A stretch of DNA of 57,642 nt from an uncultured Pelagibacteraceae bacterium. GTDB taxonomy: Bacteria > Pseudomonadota > Alphaproteobacteria > Pelagibacterales > Pelagibacteraceae. The notes under the pieces are model-generated. The model did not search any database. It worked only from the letters and a program-made list of their open reading frames with translations, and was not told the origin of the DNA. The stretch lies in assembly GCA_902544985.1 (NCBI GenBank), contig CACCFV010000005.1, positions 1-57,642 on the forward strand. Reading direction: 5' to 3'. Position 1 is the stretch's first letter. Each line of letters starts with the position of its first letter. A program made the position numbers and the translations under genes. This document shows positions 45,774 through 56,936 of this stretch, piece by piece.

Positions 45774-46436
45774 TTAAATTAAATCGACAAGTTCACTTAA
45801 ATTTTTAATTTGATTATTGGGTTTGTAATCAAGATTGTCAAAGATATTATTATTACGGTTTACCCAAATAGAATGATAACCATAATTTCCTCCCCCCGAA
45901 ACATCCCATGTGTTTGCACTTAAGAAAGCAATTTCATTACTTTTGATTTTGTATTTTTTAATAGGCAAGTCATAAACTTTTGAGTCTGGTTTATAAATTC
46001 CAACTTCTTCTATTGAAAATAGATCATCGAACAGTTTATCTAAATTATTACTTTCGACTAACTCTTTTAAAAGTGATGGAGTTCCATTTGAAAGTATAGC
46101 TAATTTGAAATTCTTTTCTTTTAATTTTTTAAGGGTTTCTGGAACCTCTTTAAAAGGTGAAAGAACTTTATACAAATTCAATAATTCATTTTTCATTGAA
46201 GCGTCTATATTAAAGGTCTTCATTGATTTATCTAGGCTGTCCTCAGTAATTTGCAAAAAGTCTTTATGTTTTTTCATTAAACTTCTAAGCCAAGTGTATT
46301 CTAGTTGAGTAGTTCTCCAAAAGTTTGCAAAACCCTCCCATTTATCTCCAATTTTATCTTTACATTTTTCAGCAGCTGAATTGACATCAAACAGTGTTCC
46401 ATAAGCATCAAAAATTATTGCTTTAATATTTTTCAT
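45774..46436 (-). CDS. Haloacid dehalogenase type II-like HAD hydrolase
   Basis: The 220-residue protein has the nucleophile Asp10 in IIFDAYGTLFDV, SNGTPSLL (motif II), IYKPDSKVY and SANTWDVSGGGNYG. The last block and FDAYGTLFDV are the marks of (S)-2-haloacid dehalogenases. It could release halide from 2-haloacids such as chloroacetate, or act as a phosphatase. It is first in the minus-strand redox group and divergent from rsmE by 17 bases. Confidence 0.85.
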   Translation of the reverse strand: MKNIKAIIFDAYGTLFDVNSAAEKCKDKIGDKWEGFANFWRTTQLEYTWLRSLMKKHKDFLQITEDSLDKSMKTFNIDASMKNELLNLYKVLSPFKEVPETLKKLKEKNFKLAILSNGTPSLLKELVESNNLDKLFDDLFSIEEVGIYKPDSKVYDLPIKKYKIKSNEIAFLSANTWDVSGGGNYGYHSIWVNRNNNIFDNLDYKPNNQIKNLSELVDLI

Positions 46437-46453
46437 AAATTAACTTAACACAA

Positions 46454-47155
46454 ATGAGTAATATTAGATTATTTTTTTCAGACACTTTATCAGCAAACAT
46501 GATTGATAAACTTGATAAGGATCAATCACATTATTTAAGTAAAGTAATGAGAGTAAAAGAAAATGAGGTTTTCTCATTATTCAATAAAGAGGGAGAGTGG
46601 GAGGCAAAAATTTTAGGAATATCCAATAATATCGTTGAATTTAAAATAATAAAACAACTAAGACAAAAAGAGATAACAAAAGAATTATGGTTAGCGTTTT
46701 CTCCTATCAAATCAAACTATCAGAATTTTATGCTGCAAAAAGCAACAGAGCTTGGAGTTACAAAATTTTTACCAATTATATTTGATAGAACAGTGGTTAG
46801 AAAAATTAACAAAGATCGCCTAGAAAAAATTGTAATTGAAGCTTGTGAACAATCAAATCGTATTAATGTACCAAATATTGAAGACGCTCAAGATTTAAAT
46901 AGTTTTTTAAAAAAAAATTCCATGGATCTAATTTTTACAGATTTAAATTCAAATATTGATAAAGTTGATAAATCAAAATTTACAGATAAACCTGTTTGTA
47001 TAATTGTAGGTCCAGAGGGTGATTTTTCAGAGACCGAAAGAGAGAAGATTCTCTCTTTTAAGGGTGTTCAACCGGTTAAAATTAATGAGAATATTTTAAG
47101 GTCAGAAACTGCGGTCATATCCGCAATTTCGATCGTAAATTATGTGATTAATTGA
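46454..47155 (+). CDS. rsmE: 16S rRNA (uracil-1498 N3)-methyltransferase RsmE
   Basis: The 233-residue SPOUT enzyme has an N-terminal PUA-like domain (HYLSKVMRVKENE, about 27-39). The SAM knot includes IIVGPEGDFSETE (about 185-197) and LRSETAVISAISIVNY at the C-terminus. It methylates U1498 of 16S rRNA. It stands 60 bases upstream of the cox operon and may share its promoter or have its own; that gap (47156-47215) has no clear promoter or hairpin. Confidence 0.93.
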   Translation: MSNIRLFFSDTLSANMIDKLDKDQSHYLSKVMRVKENEVFSLFNKEGEWEAKILGISNNIVEFKIIKQLRQKEITKELWLAFSPIKSNYQNFMLQKATELGVTKFLPIIFDRTVVRKINKDRLEKIVIEACEQSNRINVPNIEDAQDLNSFLKKNSMDLIFTDLNSNIDKVDKSKFTDKPVCIIVGPEGDFSETEREKILSFKGVQPVKINENILRSETAVISAISIVNYVIN

Positions 47156-47215
47156 TAAATTGTCGCGAAAACTAAAGTGTAATTTTTGTAAAAGGGCTTT
47201 ATATAGCTATTAAAA

Positions 47216-49665
<2,450 letters not shown>

Positions 49666-49685
49666 AAATAAAAGCTTTAAAATTG

Positions 49686-50597
49686 ATGAGTAGTTCAAAA
49701 TTAAAAAAAGACAATCTATCTCAGGAAGACTTACTGAATTTTTCTGAATTATTTAAATTGATGAAACCAAGAGTAATGTCGCTTGTGATATTTACTTGTG
49801 CGGTAGGATTATTGACTGCACCAACTATAGTTTCAACTCAAGATGCAATAATTGGAATATTATTAGTTTCAATGGGTGCGGGAGCAGCAGGGGCATTGAA
49901 TATGTGGTACGAGTCTGATCTTGATGCTTTGATGAGTAGAACTTGCTTAAGACCAATACCAACAGGTAAAGTGAATAAAAATCAGGCACTTATATTTGGA
50001 ATAACCTTATCGGTTATTTCAGTAGTTGCACTAGATTATTTTACAAATAGAATATCTGCAGGCATATTGCTTTTTACAATTATATTTTACGTTTTAATTT
50101 ATACAATTTGGTTAAAAAAAAGAACCTCCCAAAACATTGTGATCGGTGGAGCAGCAGGAGCTCTTCCTCCAGTAATTGGTTGGACCATTGCTACAGGATC
50201 ATTATCTCTTGAACCTTTTGTATTTTTTTTAATTATTTTCTTTTGGACACCCTCACATTTTTGGGCGTTAAGTTTATATAAATCAGATGACTATAAGAAA
50301 GCAAATATACCTATGCTCCCTTTAACAAATGGGATAGAAACTACAAAAGCGAATATTTTTGTTTATTCTTTGTTAATGCTCCCAGTGGTAATTTTTCCAT
50401 ATGTAATTAACTTTGTTGGACTTGTTTTTTTAATTCCATCATTATTATTAACTATTTATTATAATTATTTATGTTTTGATCTTTATAAATTTAAAAAAAA
50501 TAAATTTAGTGCAAAAAAAGCTAAATCAATATTTAGCTATTCTATCTTATATTTGTTTTTGGTTTTTGTACTTTTTTTGATAGATAAGATTTTATGA
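49686..50597 (+). CDS. ctaB: Protoheme IX farnesyltransferase
   Basis: The 303-residue UbiA-fold protein (ATG at 49686; an adjacent TTG at 49683 is ignored) has about eight helices. The first metal/prenyl site is NMWYESDLDALMSRTCLRPIPTG and the second is YKSDDYKKANIPMLP. It makes heme O from heme b for the oxidase. A heme A synthase gene is not seen in the window. Its stop overlaps the start of a small membrane ORF. Confidence 0.95.
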   Translation: MSSSKLKKDNLSQEDLLNFSELFKLMKPRVMSLVIFTCAVGLLTAPTIVSTQDAIIGILLVSMGAGAAGALNMWYESDLDALMSRTCLRPIPTGKVNKNQALIFGITLSVISVVALDYFTNRISAGILLFTIIFYVLIYTIWLKKRTSQNIVIGGAAGALPPVIGWTIATGSLSLEPFVFFLIIFFWTPSHFWALSLYKSDDYKKANIPMLPLTNGIETTKANIFVYSLLMLPVVIFPYVINFVGLVFLIPSLLLTIYYNYLCFDLYKFKKNKFSAKKAKSIFSYSILYLFLVFVLFLIDKIL

Positions 50598-50719
50598 TTA
50601 TACCAGATAAAAAAACAAAGAAAAAAAATATCAAGACTGCATTAGCAATTATTGCTTTCATGATTTTTTTGTTCTTATTTACATTATATAATACCGGGGT
50701 TTTTGATAGAGCAATATGA
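50594..50719 (+). CDS. Small single-helix membrane protein of the cox operon (CoxF-like position)
   Basis: ATG at 50594 to TGA at 50717-50719 encodes 41 residues: a Lys-rich N-terminus (IPDKKTKKKN) and one membrane helix (about 14-33). It overlaps ctaB by four bases (ATGA) and ctaG by four bases (ATGA), so it is coupled on both sides and is very likely real. Alphaproteobacterial cox operons commonly have a short membrane ORF at this place, sometimes called coxF. Its role is unknown, perhaps assembly of subunit I or copper delivery with CtaG. Confidence 0.72.
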   Translation: MIIPDKKTKKKNIKTALAIIAFMIFLFLFTLYNTGVFDRAI

Positions 50720-51249
50720 TAAAAAAAAAGAGTCTTACACCATTAGTCCTTATAGGAATATTTGTATTCATGCTGGGCTTGTCCTACGCTGCAGTGCCTT
50801 TATACGATCTATTTTGTAGAGTAACAGGTTTTGGAGGCACTACTCAAATATCAAATAACGCCCCTAAATTAGTTCTTAATAAAGTTGTGAGTGTTAGATT
50901 TGATACCAATGTAAATAATTTACCTTGGGAATTTAAAGCGAAATCTAATGTTATAGATGTAAAAGTTGGTCAAGTTAATAAAATAGAGTTTGAGGTTGAA
51001 AATTATAGTGGTGAACCAACTGCTGGAGTAGCAAGTTTTAATGTATCCCCAGCAAGTTTTGGCAAATATTACAGTAAACTAGGCTGTTTTTGTTTTGAAA
51101 AACAAGAATTAAAAGCAGGAGAAAAAGCAACTTACGTAATGACTTTTTACTTAGACCCCGAAATGGTCAATGATCCAAGCGTTAAGAACTTACAAGATGT
51201 AACTATGTCGTATACTTTTTTCTCGACAGATTATTATAAACAATCATAA
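50716..51249 (+). CDS. ctaG: Cytochrome c oxidase assembly protein Cox11/CtaG
   Basis: The 177-residue protein has one N-terminal membrane helix (about 7-26) and the LYDLFCRVTGFGGT block. The copper-binding CFCF motif (Cys124, Cys126) is in a beta domain facing the periplasm. Cox11 inserts copper into the CuB site of subunit I. It overlaps the small ORF and is nine bases before ctaE. Confidence 0.95.
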   Translation: MIKKKSLTPLVLIGIFVFMLGLSYAAVPLYDLFCRVTGFGGTTQISNNAPKLVLNKVVSVRFDTNVNNLPWEFKAKSNVIDVKVGQVNKIEFEVENYSGEPTAGVASFNVSPASFGKYYSKLGCFCFEKQELKAGEKATYVMTFYLDPEMVNDPSVKNLQDVTMSYTFFSTDYYKQS

Positions 51250-51258
51250 TCCAAAAAA

Positions 51259-52047
51259 ATGTCAGCTGAAAAAAAACATGATTATCATTTAGTAGACCCA
51301 AGTCCTTGGCCTATTTACGTCTCGTTTTCTTGCTTAGTATTAGCTATAGGTGCTGTGTATTATATGCATTCAGATGTTTCATGGGGAATGTATCTTGGAT
51401 TAGCTCTTCTAATTTATGGCGCATATATGTGGTTCAGAGATGTAGTGATTGAAGCAGAACATAAAGGTCATCATACACCGGTAGTCCAAATTCACCATCG
51501 TTATGGAATGACTTTATTTATTGCATCTGAGGTGATGTTTTTCGTTGCTTGGTTTTGGGCTTACTTTGACGTAAGTCTTTTTCCAAATGATTTTGTAGGA
51601 AATGTGTGGCCACCTAAAGATATTGTGACTTTTGATCCTTGGGATATACCTTTAATTAATACATTAGTTTTACTGTTATCAGGTACAACAGTTACTTGGT
51701 CTCACCATTCATTATTAGAAGGTGATAGAAAAGGTTTTATACAAGGATTGGTGCTAACAGTAATTCTTGGAGCATTTTTTACGGCACTCCAAGCATATGA
51801 ATATCATCATGCTACATTTGCTTTTTCAGATCATATTTATGGTTCTGTTTTTTACATGGCAACAGGTTTTCACGGTTTTCATGTTATAGTTGGAACAATT
51901 TTTTTAGCAGTATGTTTATGGAGAGGAAAATTGGGTCATTTTACTAAAGACCATCATTTTGGTTTTGAAGCAGCTGCATGGTATTGGCATTTTGTTGACG
52001 TTGTTTGGTTATTTTTGTTTGCTGCAATATATATTTGGGGAAGTTAA
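51259..52047 (+). CDS. ctaE: Cytochrome c oxidase subunit III
   Basis: The 262-residue protein has seven helices. FASEVMFFVAWFWAYFDVSLFP (as IASEVMFF..., about 90-111), the WSHHSLLEGDRK loop and HFVDVVWLFLFAAIYIWG at the end are subunit III marks. It supports proton uptake and stability of the oxidase. It follows ctaG and precedes a SURF1 gene. Confidence 0.97.
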   Translation: MSAEKKHDYHLVDPSPWPIYVSFSCLVLAIGAVYYMHSDVSWGMYLGLALLIYGAYMWFRDVVIEAEHKGHHTPVVQIHHRYGMTLFIASEVMFFVAWFWAYFDVSLFPNDFVGNVWPPKDIVTFDPWDIPLINTLVLLLSGTTVTWSHHSLLEGDRKGFIQGLVLTVILGAFFTALQAYEYHHATFAFSDHIYGSVFYMATGFHGFHVIVGTIFLAVCLWRGKLGHFTKDHHFGFEAAAWYWHFVDVVWLFLFAAIYIWGS

Positions 52048-52055
52048 TTTGATCC

Positions 52056-52709
52056 TTGAAACATAAGTTTTTATTTTCCGTCTTTATAATTTTCTTTATT
52101 CTTGTTTTTATTGGATTAGGTACATGGCAAATTATTCGTCTAAATTGGAAGAATAATTTGATTTTAGAGATTGAAAATTCATTAAAAAATCCTCCAGTTG
52201 AATTAGCTCAATCAAACAAAGAAAATTTTCTTAAAATCAAAACTTCAGGGTCAATAGATTTTGATAAACAAATTTATTTATATAATTTAAATGAATCTGG
52301 TACTCCTGGATTTGAAGTAATAAATCCAATTATCATTGGGGATGAAAATTATTTAATAAATAGAGGCTGGATACCATTTGAAAAGAAGGGCACTCAAGAA
52401 ATAAATGTATTTGATCAAAAAAATATTATTGGAACATTAAAACTACAAGGCAAAAATAACATCTTTAAGCCTGATAATGATTTAGAAGAAAATTACTGGT
52501 TTAGTTTAAACAGAGAAGATATTTTTAAATTTACAGGCAAAAACTTTTCAAAATACATTATTTATTTAGATGGAAATTATCAATTCCCTAAACCAAAAAA
52601 AATTACTGCAAATATTTCTAATAATCATAAAAAATACGCGATTACTTGGTTTTCATTAGCGCTTTCAATTCTTTTGCTATATTTGTATTTTAGAAAAAAG
52701 AATTATTAA
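52056..52709 (+). CDS. SURF1-family oxidase assembly protein
   Basis: The 217-residue protein has a membrane helix at each end (about 5-22 and 196-212). FIGLGTWQIIRLNWKN (about 19-34) and LINRGWIPFEKKG are SURF1 signatures. It helps heme a insertion into subunit I. The likely start is TTG at 52056, eight bases after ctaE; no ATG is near. It is immediately followed by thrC. Confidence 0.88.
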   Translation: MKHKFLFSVFIIFFILVFIGLGTWQIIRLNWKNNLILEIENSLKNPPVELAQSNKENFLKIKTSGSIDFDKQIYLYNLNESGTPGFEVINPIIIGDENYLINRGWIPFEKKGTQEINVFDQKNIIGTLKLQGKNNIFKPDNDLEENYWFSLNREDIFKFTGKNFSKYIIYLDGNYQFPKPKKITANISNNHKKYAITWFSLALSILLLYLYFRKKNY

Positions 52710-54083
52710 ATGAATTACATTAGTACAAGAAATAATCAAAAAAACTTTACTTTTAAAGATGTTTTCCTCAAAGGTTTGGCAGACGATGGAGGACTTTTTG
52801 TTCCTAAATCAATTAAACAATTTCAAAAAGAGGAATTAGATAACCTCAAAAATCTTGGTTACAATGATTTAGCTGCTGAAATTATTTATCCATTTATCGG
52901 AGATTTCATGTCTAAAGATGACTTAATTTCTTTGATTTCAAAATCGTACTCTAATTTTAGATCTAATGATGTTGTAAAAATCTCTCATTTAGGAAATTTG
53001 AAAGTTTTAGAACTATTTCATGGTCCTACACTCGCTTTCAAAGATATTGCTATGCAATTAATAGGTAATTTTTATCAATATCATTTAAGTCGAGATCAAA
53101 AAAAAATTAACATAATAGTAGCTACTTCTGGTGATACTGGTGCAGCTGCTATAGATGCTTTAAAAGGAAAAAGTAATTTAAATGTTTTTGTATTGCACCC
53201 AAATAATAAAATTTCGCCAGTACAAAGAAGGTTAATGACAATACATGAAGAGAGTAACGTATTTAATATTGCTGTAGAGGGTAACTTTGATGATTGTCAA
53301 AATTTAGTAAAAGAAATGTTCAGTGATGAAAAATTTTCAAAATCAATTAATATGTCAGGTGTAAATTCAATTAATTGGGCAAGAATAATTACTCAATCTG
53401 TATATTATTTTTATGCTTACTTTAAAGTTGGAAATGGTCAGCCTCTATCTTTTTCTGTTCCAACAGGAAACTTTGGTGATATTTACGCTGGCTACTTGGC
53501 AAAAAAACTAGGTCTTCCAATTGATAAACTAATTGTAGCTACAAATAAAAATGACATACTTCATAGAGCTATATCTGGTGGTGATTATAGTCAAAAGAAA
53601 GTTGAGGAAACAAACACTCCAAGTATGGATATACAAATAGCAAGTAATTTTGAAAGGCTTTTATACGATGTAAAAGGTTGTAACTCAGAAGTTACAAAAA
53701 ATGTTATGGCTCAAATAAAAAATAATACTTATAAAATTGATAAAAGTGATCTAGATAAAATTAAAAAAAATTTTGTATCTGAAATGCTCGACGAAAATGA
53801 AACTATTAAAATGATAAAAACAATTAAAGATGAACACCAGATGGTAGTTGATCCGCATACCGCAGTTGGTATTGGCGCTGTAAGGAAATTAGGATTGGAA
53901 AAAAATTGTGTTGTATTATCAACTGCACACCCGTGTAAATTTCCAAAAGCAATAGAGGATGCAATTTCAAAAACTGAAAATTTACCTGAAAGTCTTAAAT
54001 ATGTTAATGACAGAAAAGAAAAATTTGAACTTCTGTCAAATGATATTGAAAAAGTTAAAAAATATGTAATGAATTCGATATGA
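52710..54083 (+). CDS. thrC: Threonine synthase
   Basis: The 457-residue PLP enzyme has the N-terminal MNYISTRNNQ, the PLP lysine Lys111 in FHGPTLAFKDIAMQL, ATSGDTGAAAIDAL and SVPTGNFGDIYAGYLAK (phosphate loop). It converts O-phosphohomoserine to threonine. Its partner thrB is nearby on the other strand (55016-55981). Its position at the end of the cox operon, directly after SURF1, means it may be co-transcribed with the oxidase. Confidence 0.97.
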   Translation: MNYISTRNNQKNFTFKDVFLKGLADDGGLFVPKSIKQFQKEELDNLKNLGYNDLAAEIIYPFIGDFMSKDDLISLISKSYSNFRSNDVVKISHLGNLKVLELFHGPTLAFKDIAMQLIGNFYQYHLSRDQKKINIIVATSGDTGAAAIDALKGKSNLNVFVLHPNNKISPVQRRLMTIHEESNVFNIAVEGNFDDCQNLVKEMFSDEKFSKSINMSGVNSINWARIITQSVYYFYAYFKVGNGQPLSFSVPTGNFGDIYAGYLAKKLGLPIDKLIVATNKNDILHRAISGGDYSQKKVEETNTPSMDIQIASNFERLLYDVKGCNSEVTKNVMAQIKNNTYKIDKSDLDKIKKNFVSEMLDENETIKMIKTIKDEHQMVVDPHTAVGIGAVRKLGLEKNCVVLSTAHPCKFPKAIEDAISKTENLPESLKYVNDRKEKFELLSNDIEKVKKYVMNSI

Positions 54084-54568
54084 AAATTAAAATAAAAGAC
54101 CAACTACCAGACACAGAGATTTTTCAACTTGTTGACGGAGAACCTCAAAAAAATAAATTAAGAGAAATTATTGGAAATGGCAAAACTGTTTTGTTTGGTT
54201 TACCCGGGGCTTTTACATCAACTTGCTCAAAACTTCACCTACCAGGTTTTGTAGCAAATGCAGATAAAATTAAAGCAAAAGGAATAGAAAATATATTTTG
54301 TCTATCAGTAAATGACCCTTATGTAATGAATGGTTGGGGGGAGTTAAATAACACAGGAGATAAAATAAAAATGTTATCTGATCCTTATTTGTCATTCACA
54401 AAAGCAATTGGTGCAGAAGTTGATCGAAATGCAAAAGGAATGGGAATTAGATCAAATCGTTATTTAATGGTAATTAAAAATCTCACAGTTGTTAATATTC
54501 ATGAAGAAAAAGAGACTAAAGAGTGTGGTTTAACCTCTGCAGAAAATTTATTAAATAATTTACTATAA
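54080..54568 (+). CDS. Peroxiredoxin (Prx5/PrxII type)
   Basis: The 162-residue protein has the peroxidatic Cys49 in LPGAFTSTCSKLHLPGF, typical of the Prx5 group. Cys149 sits where Prx5 has its resolving cysteine, so a monomeric 2-Cys mechanism is likely; Cys74 is also present. It would reduce hydrogen peroxide and alkyl hydroperoxides with a thioredoxin or glutaredoxin donor. It overlaps thrC by ATGA and ends the long plus-strand unit. Confidence 0.92.
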   Translation: MKIKIKDQLPDTEIFQLVDGEPQKNKLREIIGNGKTVLFGLPGAFTSTCSKLHLPGFVANADKIKAKGIENIFCLSVNDPYVMNGWGELNNTGDKIKMLSDPYLSFTKAIGAEVDRNAKGMGIRSNRYLMVIKNLTVVNIHEEKETKECGLTSAENLLNNLL

Positions 54569-54573
54569 TAAAT

Positions 54574-54588
54574 GCGCTTTTTGAGCGT
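54574..54588. terminator. Weak hairpin between peroxiredoxin and rnhA genes
   Basis: GCGCT (54574-54578) and AGCGT (54584-54588) form a 5-bp stem, one pair being G-U, with loop TTTTG. A competing GAGC/GCTC stem (54583-54594) overlaps it. It is the only structured element in the 25-base gap between the convergent genes, but too short for a confident terminator. Confidence 0.3.
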
Positions 54589-54593
54589 GGGCT

Positions 54594-55016
54594 CTAATTA
54601 TTAGCGGCTGATCTTGCAAGTAAATCAACTTCATTATTTAATTCATCAGTTGAATGAGCTTTTACCCAATTCCAACTTATTTCAAATTCATTATTAAGAA
54701 GATCTAATTCTGTCCAAAGATCTTTGTTACTCACTTCTTTTTTGTTTGCAGTTTTCCATCCATTTTTTTTCCAATTATGTATCCATTCTGTTATTCCAGA
54801 CTTTACGTATTTAGAGTCTGTAAAAATTTGAACTTTGCTACCTTTTGGAATTTCTTTAAGAGCTTTAATAGGCGCTAATAATTCCATCTGATTATTTGTA
54901 GTATCCTTTTTACTTCCTTTAATTTCAATTTTTTTCCCATCATCTAATATTATTGCTGCCCAGCCACCTTGACCGGGATTGCCAATGCATGAACCATCAG
55001 TGTATATTTTAATCAT
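54594..55016 (-). CDS. rnhA: Ribonuclease HI
   Basis: The 140-residue enzyme has the catalytic set Asp7 (YTDGSC), Glu45 (NNQMELL), Asp67 (FTDSKY) and Asp131 (NEVDLLA). It cuts RNA in RNA-DNA hybrids, removing primers and R-loops. The length matches E. coli RNase HI less a short tail. It overlaps thrB by one base and is last in the blh-ispH-thrB-rnhA operon. Confidence 0.97.
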   Translation of the reverse strand: MIKIYTDGSCIGNPGQGGWAAIILDDGKKIEIKGSKKDTTNNQMELLAPIKALKEIPKGSKVQIFTDSKYVKSGITEWIHNWKKNGWKTANKKEVSNKDLWTELDLLNNEFEISWNWVKAHSTDELNNEVDLLARSAANN

Positions 55017-55981
55017 TAATTCAAGTAATCTTTATACGTTCTTAAATTATTATGTATTACAAGCTTTTGATAATATTCTCTTGGATCTTTTATTTTAATT
55101 AAAGCTGTCTTTGGAGTGTTCGAATAGTCATAAAGTCTAGTCATAAAATATCTAATTGCAGCGCCTCGACATAAAATATTTAAGGATCTTTTTTCTTTTA
55201 CTGATATTTTTCTAATTTTTTCATAACCCTTTATTAAATTTTTAACTTTATTTTTATTCATTACGAACTTAGATCTTTTTTTATCAAAACAAAGTGCATT
55301 AATACAAATCGCAATTTCATACATAAAATAGTCATTAGCTGCGAAATAAAAATCAATTATTCCTGATAATTTGTTATTTTTAAAAAAGATATTGTCGATA
55401 AATAAATCTCCGTGAATTACTCCACTTGGTAAATTTTTAGGCCATTTTGTTTTTATATCTTTAAAATTATTTTTTAAAAATTTTTCTAGATTAGTAAATT
55501 TTTTTGACTTAAATCTTATACTTTTAAGTAGTGGATTTAGACTTCTGACACCCATAGAGTTTTTTCTAATTAGATTAATTTTTTTTGTAGATTGGTGCAT
55601 TTCAGCAATCATTTTACCAATGTCATAACAGTTCTTATAATTAAGTGATTTTTTATCTTTTCCTTTAAGAAATGAAACTATGCATGCTGCTTTATTTTTT
55701 AAATTAATTAAATATCCACCATCTTTTTTTGTTTGTGGTTTTGGGCAATTTATTTTTGATTTGTTTAATTTATCCATCAAATTCATAAAAAAAGGCAATT
55801 CTTTTTTGGCGACTCTTTTTTCGAAAATTGTTAGTATAAATTTTTTATTCTTTGATTTTAGTAAATAATTTGTATTTTCAATTCCTTGTTTTATACCTTT
55901 AAATTCTAAAATTTTTTCTATATCAAATTTTCTGTTAATATAAGAAATATCTTTTTTACTTATTTTCGTATAAACAGCCAT
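55016..55981 (-). CDS. thrB: Homoserine kinase (ThrB, APH-fold type)
   Basis: The 321-residue protein has the aminoglycoside-phosphotransferase fold found in alphaproteobacterial ThrB. It starts MAVYTKISKKDISYINRKF, has the ATP-binding GIENTNYLL (33-41), the catalytic HGDLFIDN (190-197) and the metal Asp210 in GIIDFYFA. It phosphorylates homoserine for thrC, which lies within 1 kb on the other strand. It lies between ispH and rnhA, a typical alphaproteobacterial order. Confidence 0.94.
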   Translation of the reverse strand: MAVYTKISKKDISYINRKFDIEKILEFKGIKQGIENTNYLLKSKNKKFILTIFEKRVAKKELPFFMNLMDKLNKSKINCPKPQTKKDGGYLINLKNKAACIVSFLKGKDKKSLNYKNCYDIGKMIAEMHQSTKKINLIRKNSMGVRSLNPLLKSIRFKSKKFTNLEKFLKNNFKDIKTKWPKNLPSGVIHGDLFIDNIFFKNNKLSGIIDFYFAANDYFMYEIAICINALCFDKKRSKFVMNKNKVKNLIKGYEKIRKISVKEKRSLNILCRGAAIRYFMTRLYDYSNTPKTALIKIKDPREYYQKLVIHNNLRTYKDYLN

Positions 55982-55982
55982 T

Positions 55983-56936
55983 TTAGTTTAGTTTTTTTGG
56001 TGCTTTAAAAACAACGTTTTCTTTGATTATTTCTACTTCATCTATACTGACTGTAAATTTATTTTTTAGCTTATTTATAAAATTATTTACTAAAATTTCA
56101 GGTGCAGAAGCCCCAGAGGAAATACCAATTGTATTTGAATTTTGAATTAAATCGAATGGTATTTCACTTTGTGAATGAATTAATAGTGAATTTGAACAGC
56201 CAGATTTCTTTGCAACTTCAACTAATCTAACTGAATTAGATGAATTTCTACTGCCAATTACAAAAAATAAATCACATTTTTTTGCAATATTTTTGACAGC
56301 CATTTGTCTATTTGTAGTAGCGTAACAAATATCTTCTTTCATTGGTTCTTTTATATTAGGAAATTTATCTTTTAAGATCTGAATTATATCTTTTGTATCA
56401 TCTACCGATAACGTCGTTTGAGTTACATATGAAATTTTTTTGTTATTTTGAGGTTTGTATTTTTTTGCTTCGTCCTCATTTTGAACAAGATCGATTGAGC
56501 CTTTAGGTAACTGGCCCATAGTGCCAATTACTTCAGGGTGATTTTTATGTCCTATCAAAATCAAATGATAGCCAGCTTTATGTAAATTTTCAGCCTCTCT
56601 ATGTACTTTAGATACTAATGGACACGTAGCATCTATATAAGTCATATTATAATTTTTAGCATCTTCAGGTATTTTTTTTGGAACACCATGTGCTGAAAAA
56701 ATAACTGGTCTTGTTCTATCTCCTATTTCCTCGAGTTCCTCAACAAAGATTGCACCTTTGCTTTTTAAATCATCAACAACATATTTATTATGAACAATTT
56801 CATGACGAACATAAACTGGAGCCCCATATTTTTTAATCGATTTCTCTACGATTTCTATAGCTCTATCAACACCTGCGCAAAAGCCCCTTGGTGCAGAAAG
56901 TAATATTTTTAAATGTTTATTTTTCATTTTTTTCAA
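55983..56936 (-). CDS. ispH: 4-hydroxy-3-methylbut-2-enyl diphosphate reductase
   Basis: The 317-residue iron-sulfur enzyme has its three cluster cysteines: Cys20 (RGFCAGVDRA), Cys105 (DATCPLVSK) and Cys204 (EDICYATTNRQ). The substrate histidines are in HEIVHN and GHKNHPEV. It makes IPP and DMAPP in the last step of the MEP pathway. It overlaps blh by 20 bases from this ATG (11 from the internal ATG at 56927), so isoprenoid supply is translationally tied to the retinal-forming enzyme. Confidence 0.97.
   Translation of the reverse strand: MKKMKNKHLKILLSAPRGFCAGVDRAIEIVEKSIKKYGAPVYVRHEIVHNKYVVDDLKSKGAIFVEELEEIGDRTRPVIFSAHGVPKKIPEDAKNYNMTYIDATCPLVSKVHREAENLHKAGYHLILIGHKNHPEVIGTMGQLPKGSIDLVQNEDEAKKYKPQNNKKISYVTQTTLSVDDTKDIIQILKDKFPNIKEPMKEDICYATTNRQMAVKNIAKKCDLFFVIGSRNSSNSVRLVEVAKKSGCSNSLLIHSQSEIPFDLIQNSNTIGISSGASAPEILVNNFINKLKNKFTVSIDEVEIIKENVVFKAPKKLN

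Noticed and set aside
47156..47215. Promoter before ctaC
   Set aside because: Several TATAAT-like hexamers exist, but none has a good -35 partner at 16-18 bases, so no promoter is called.
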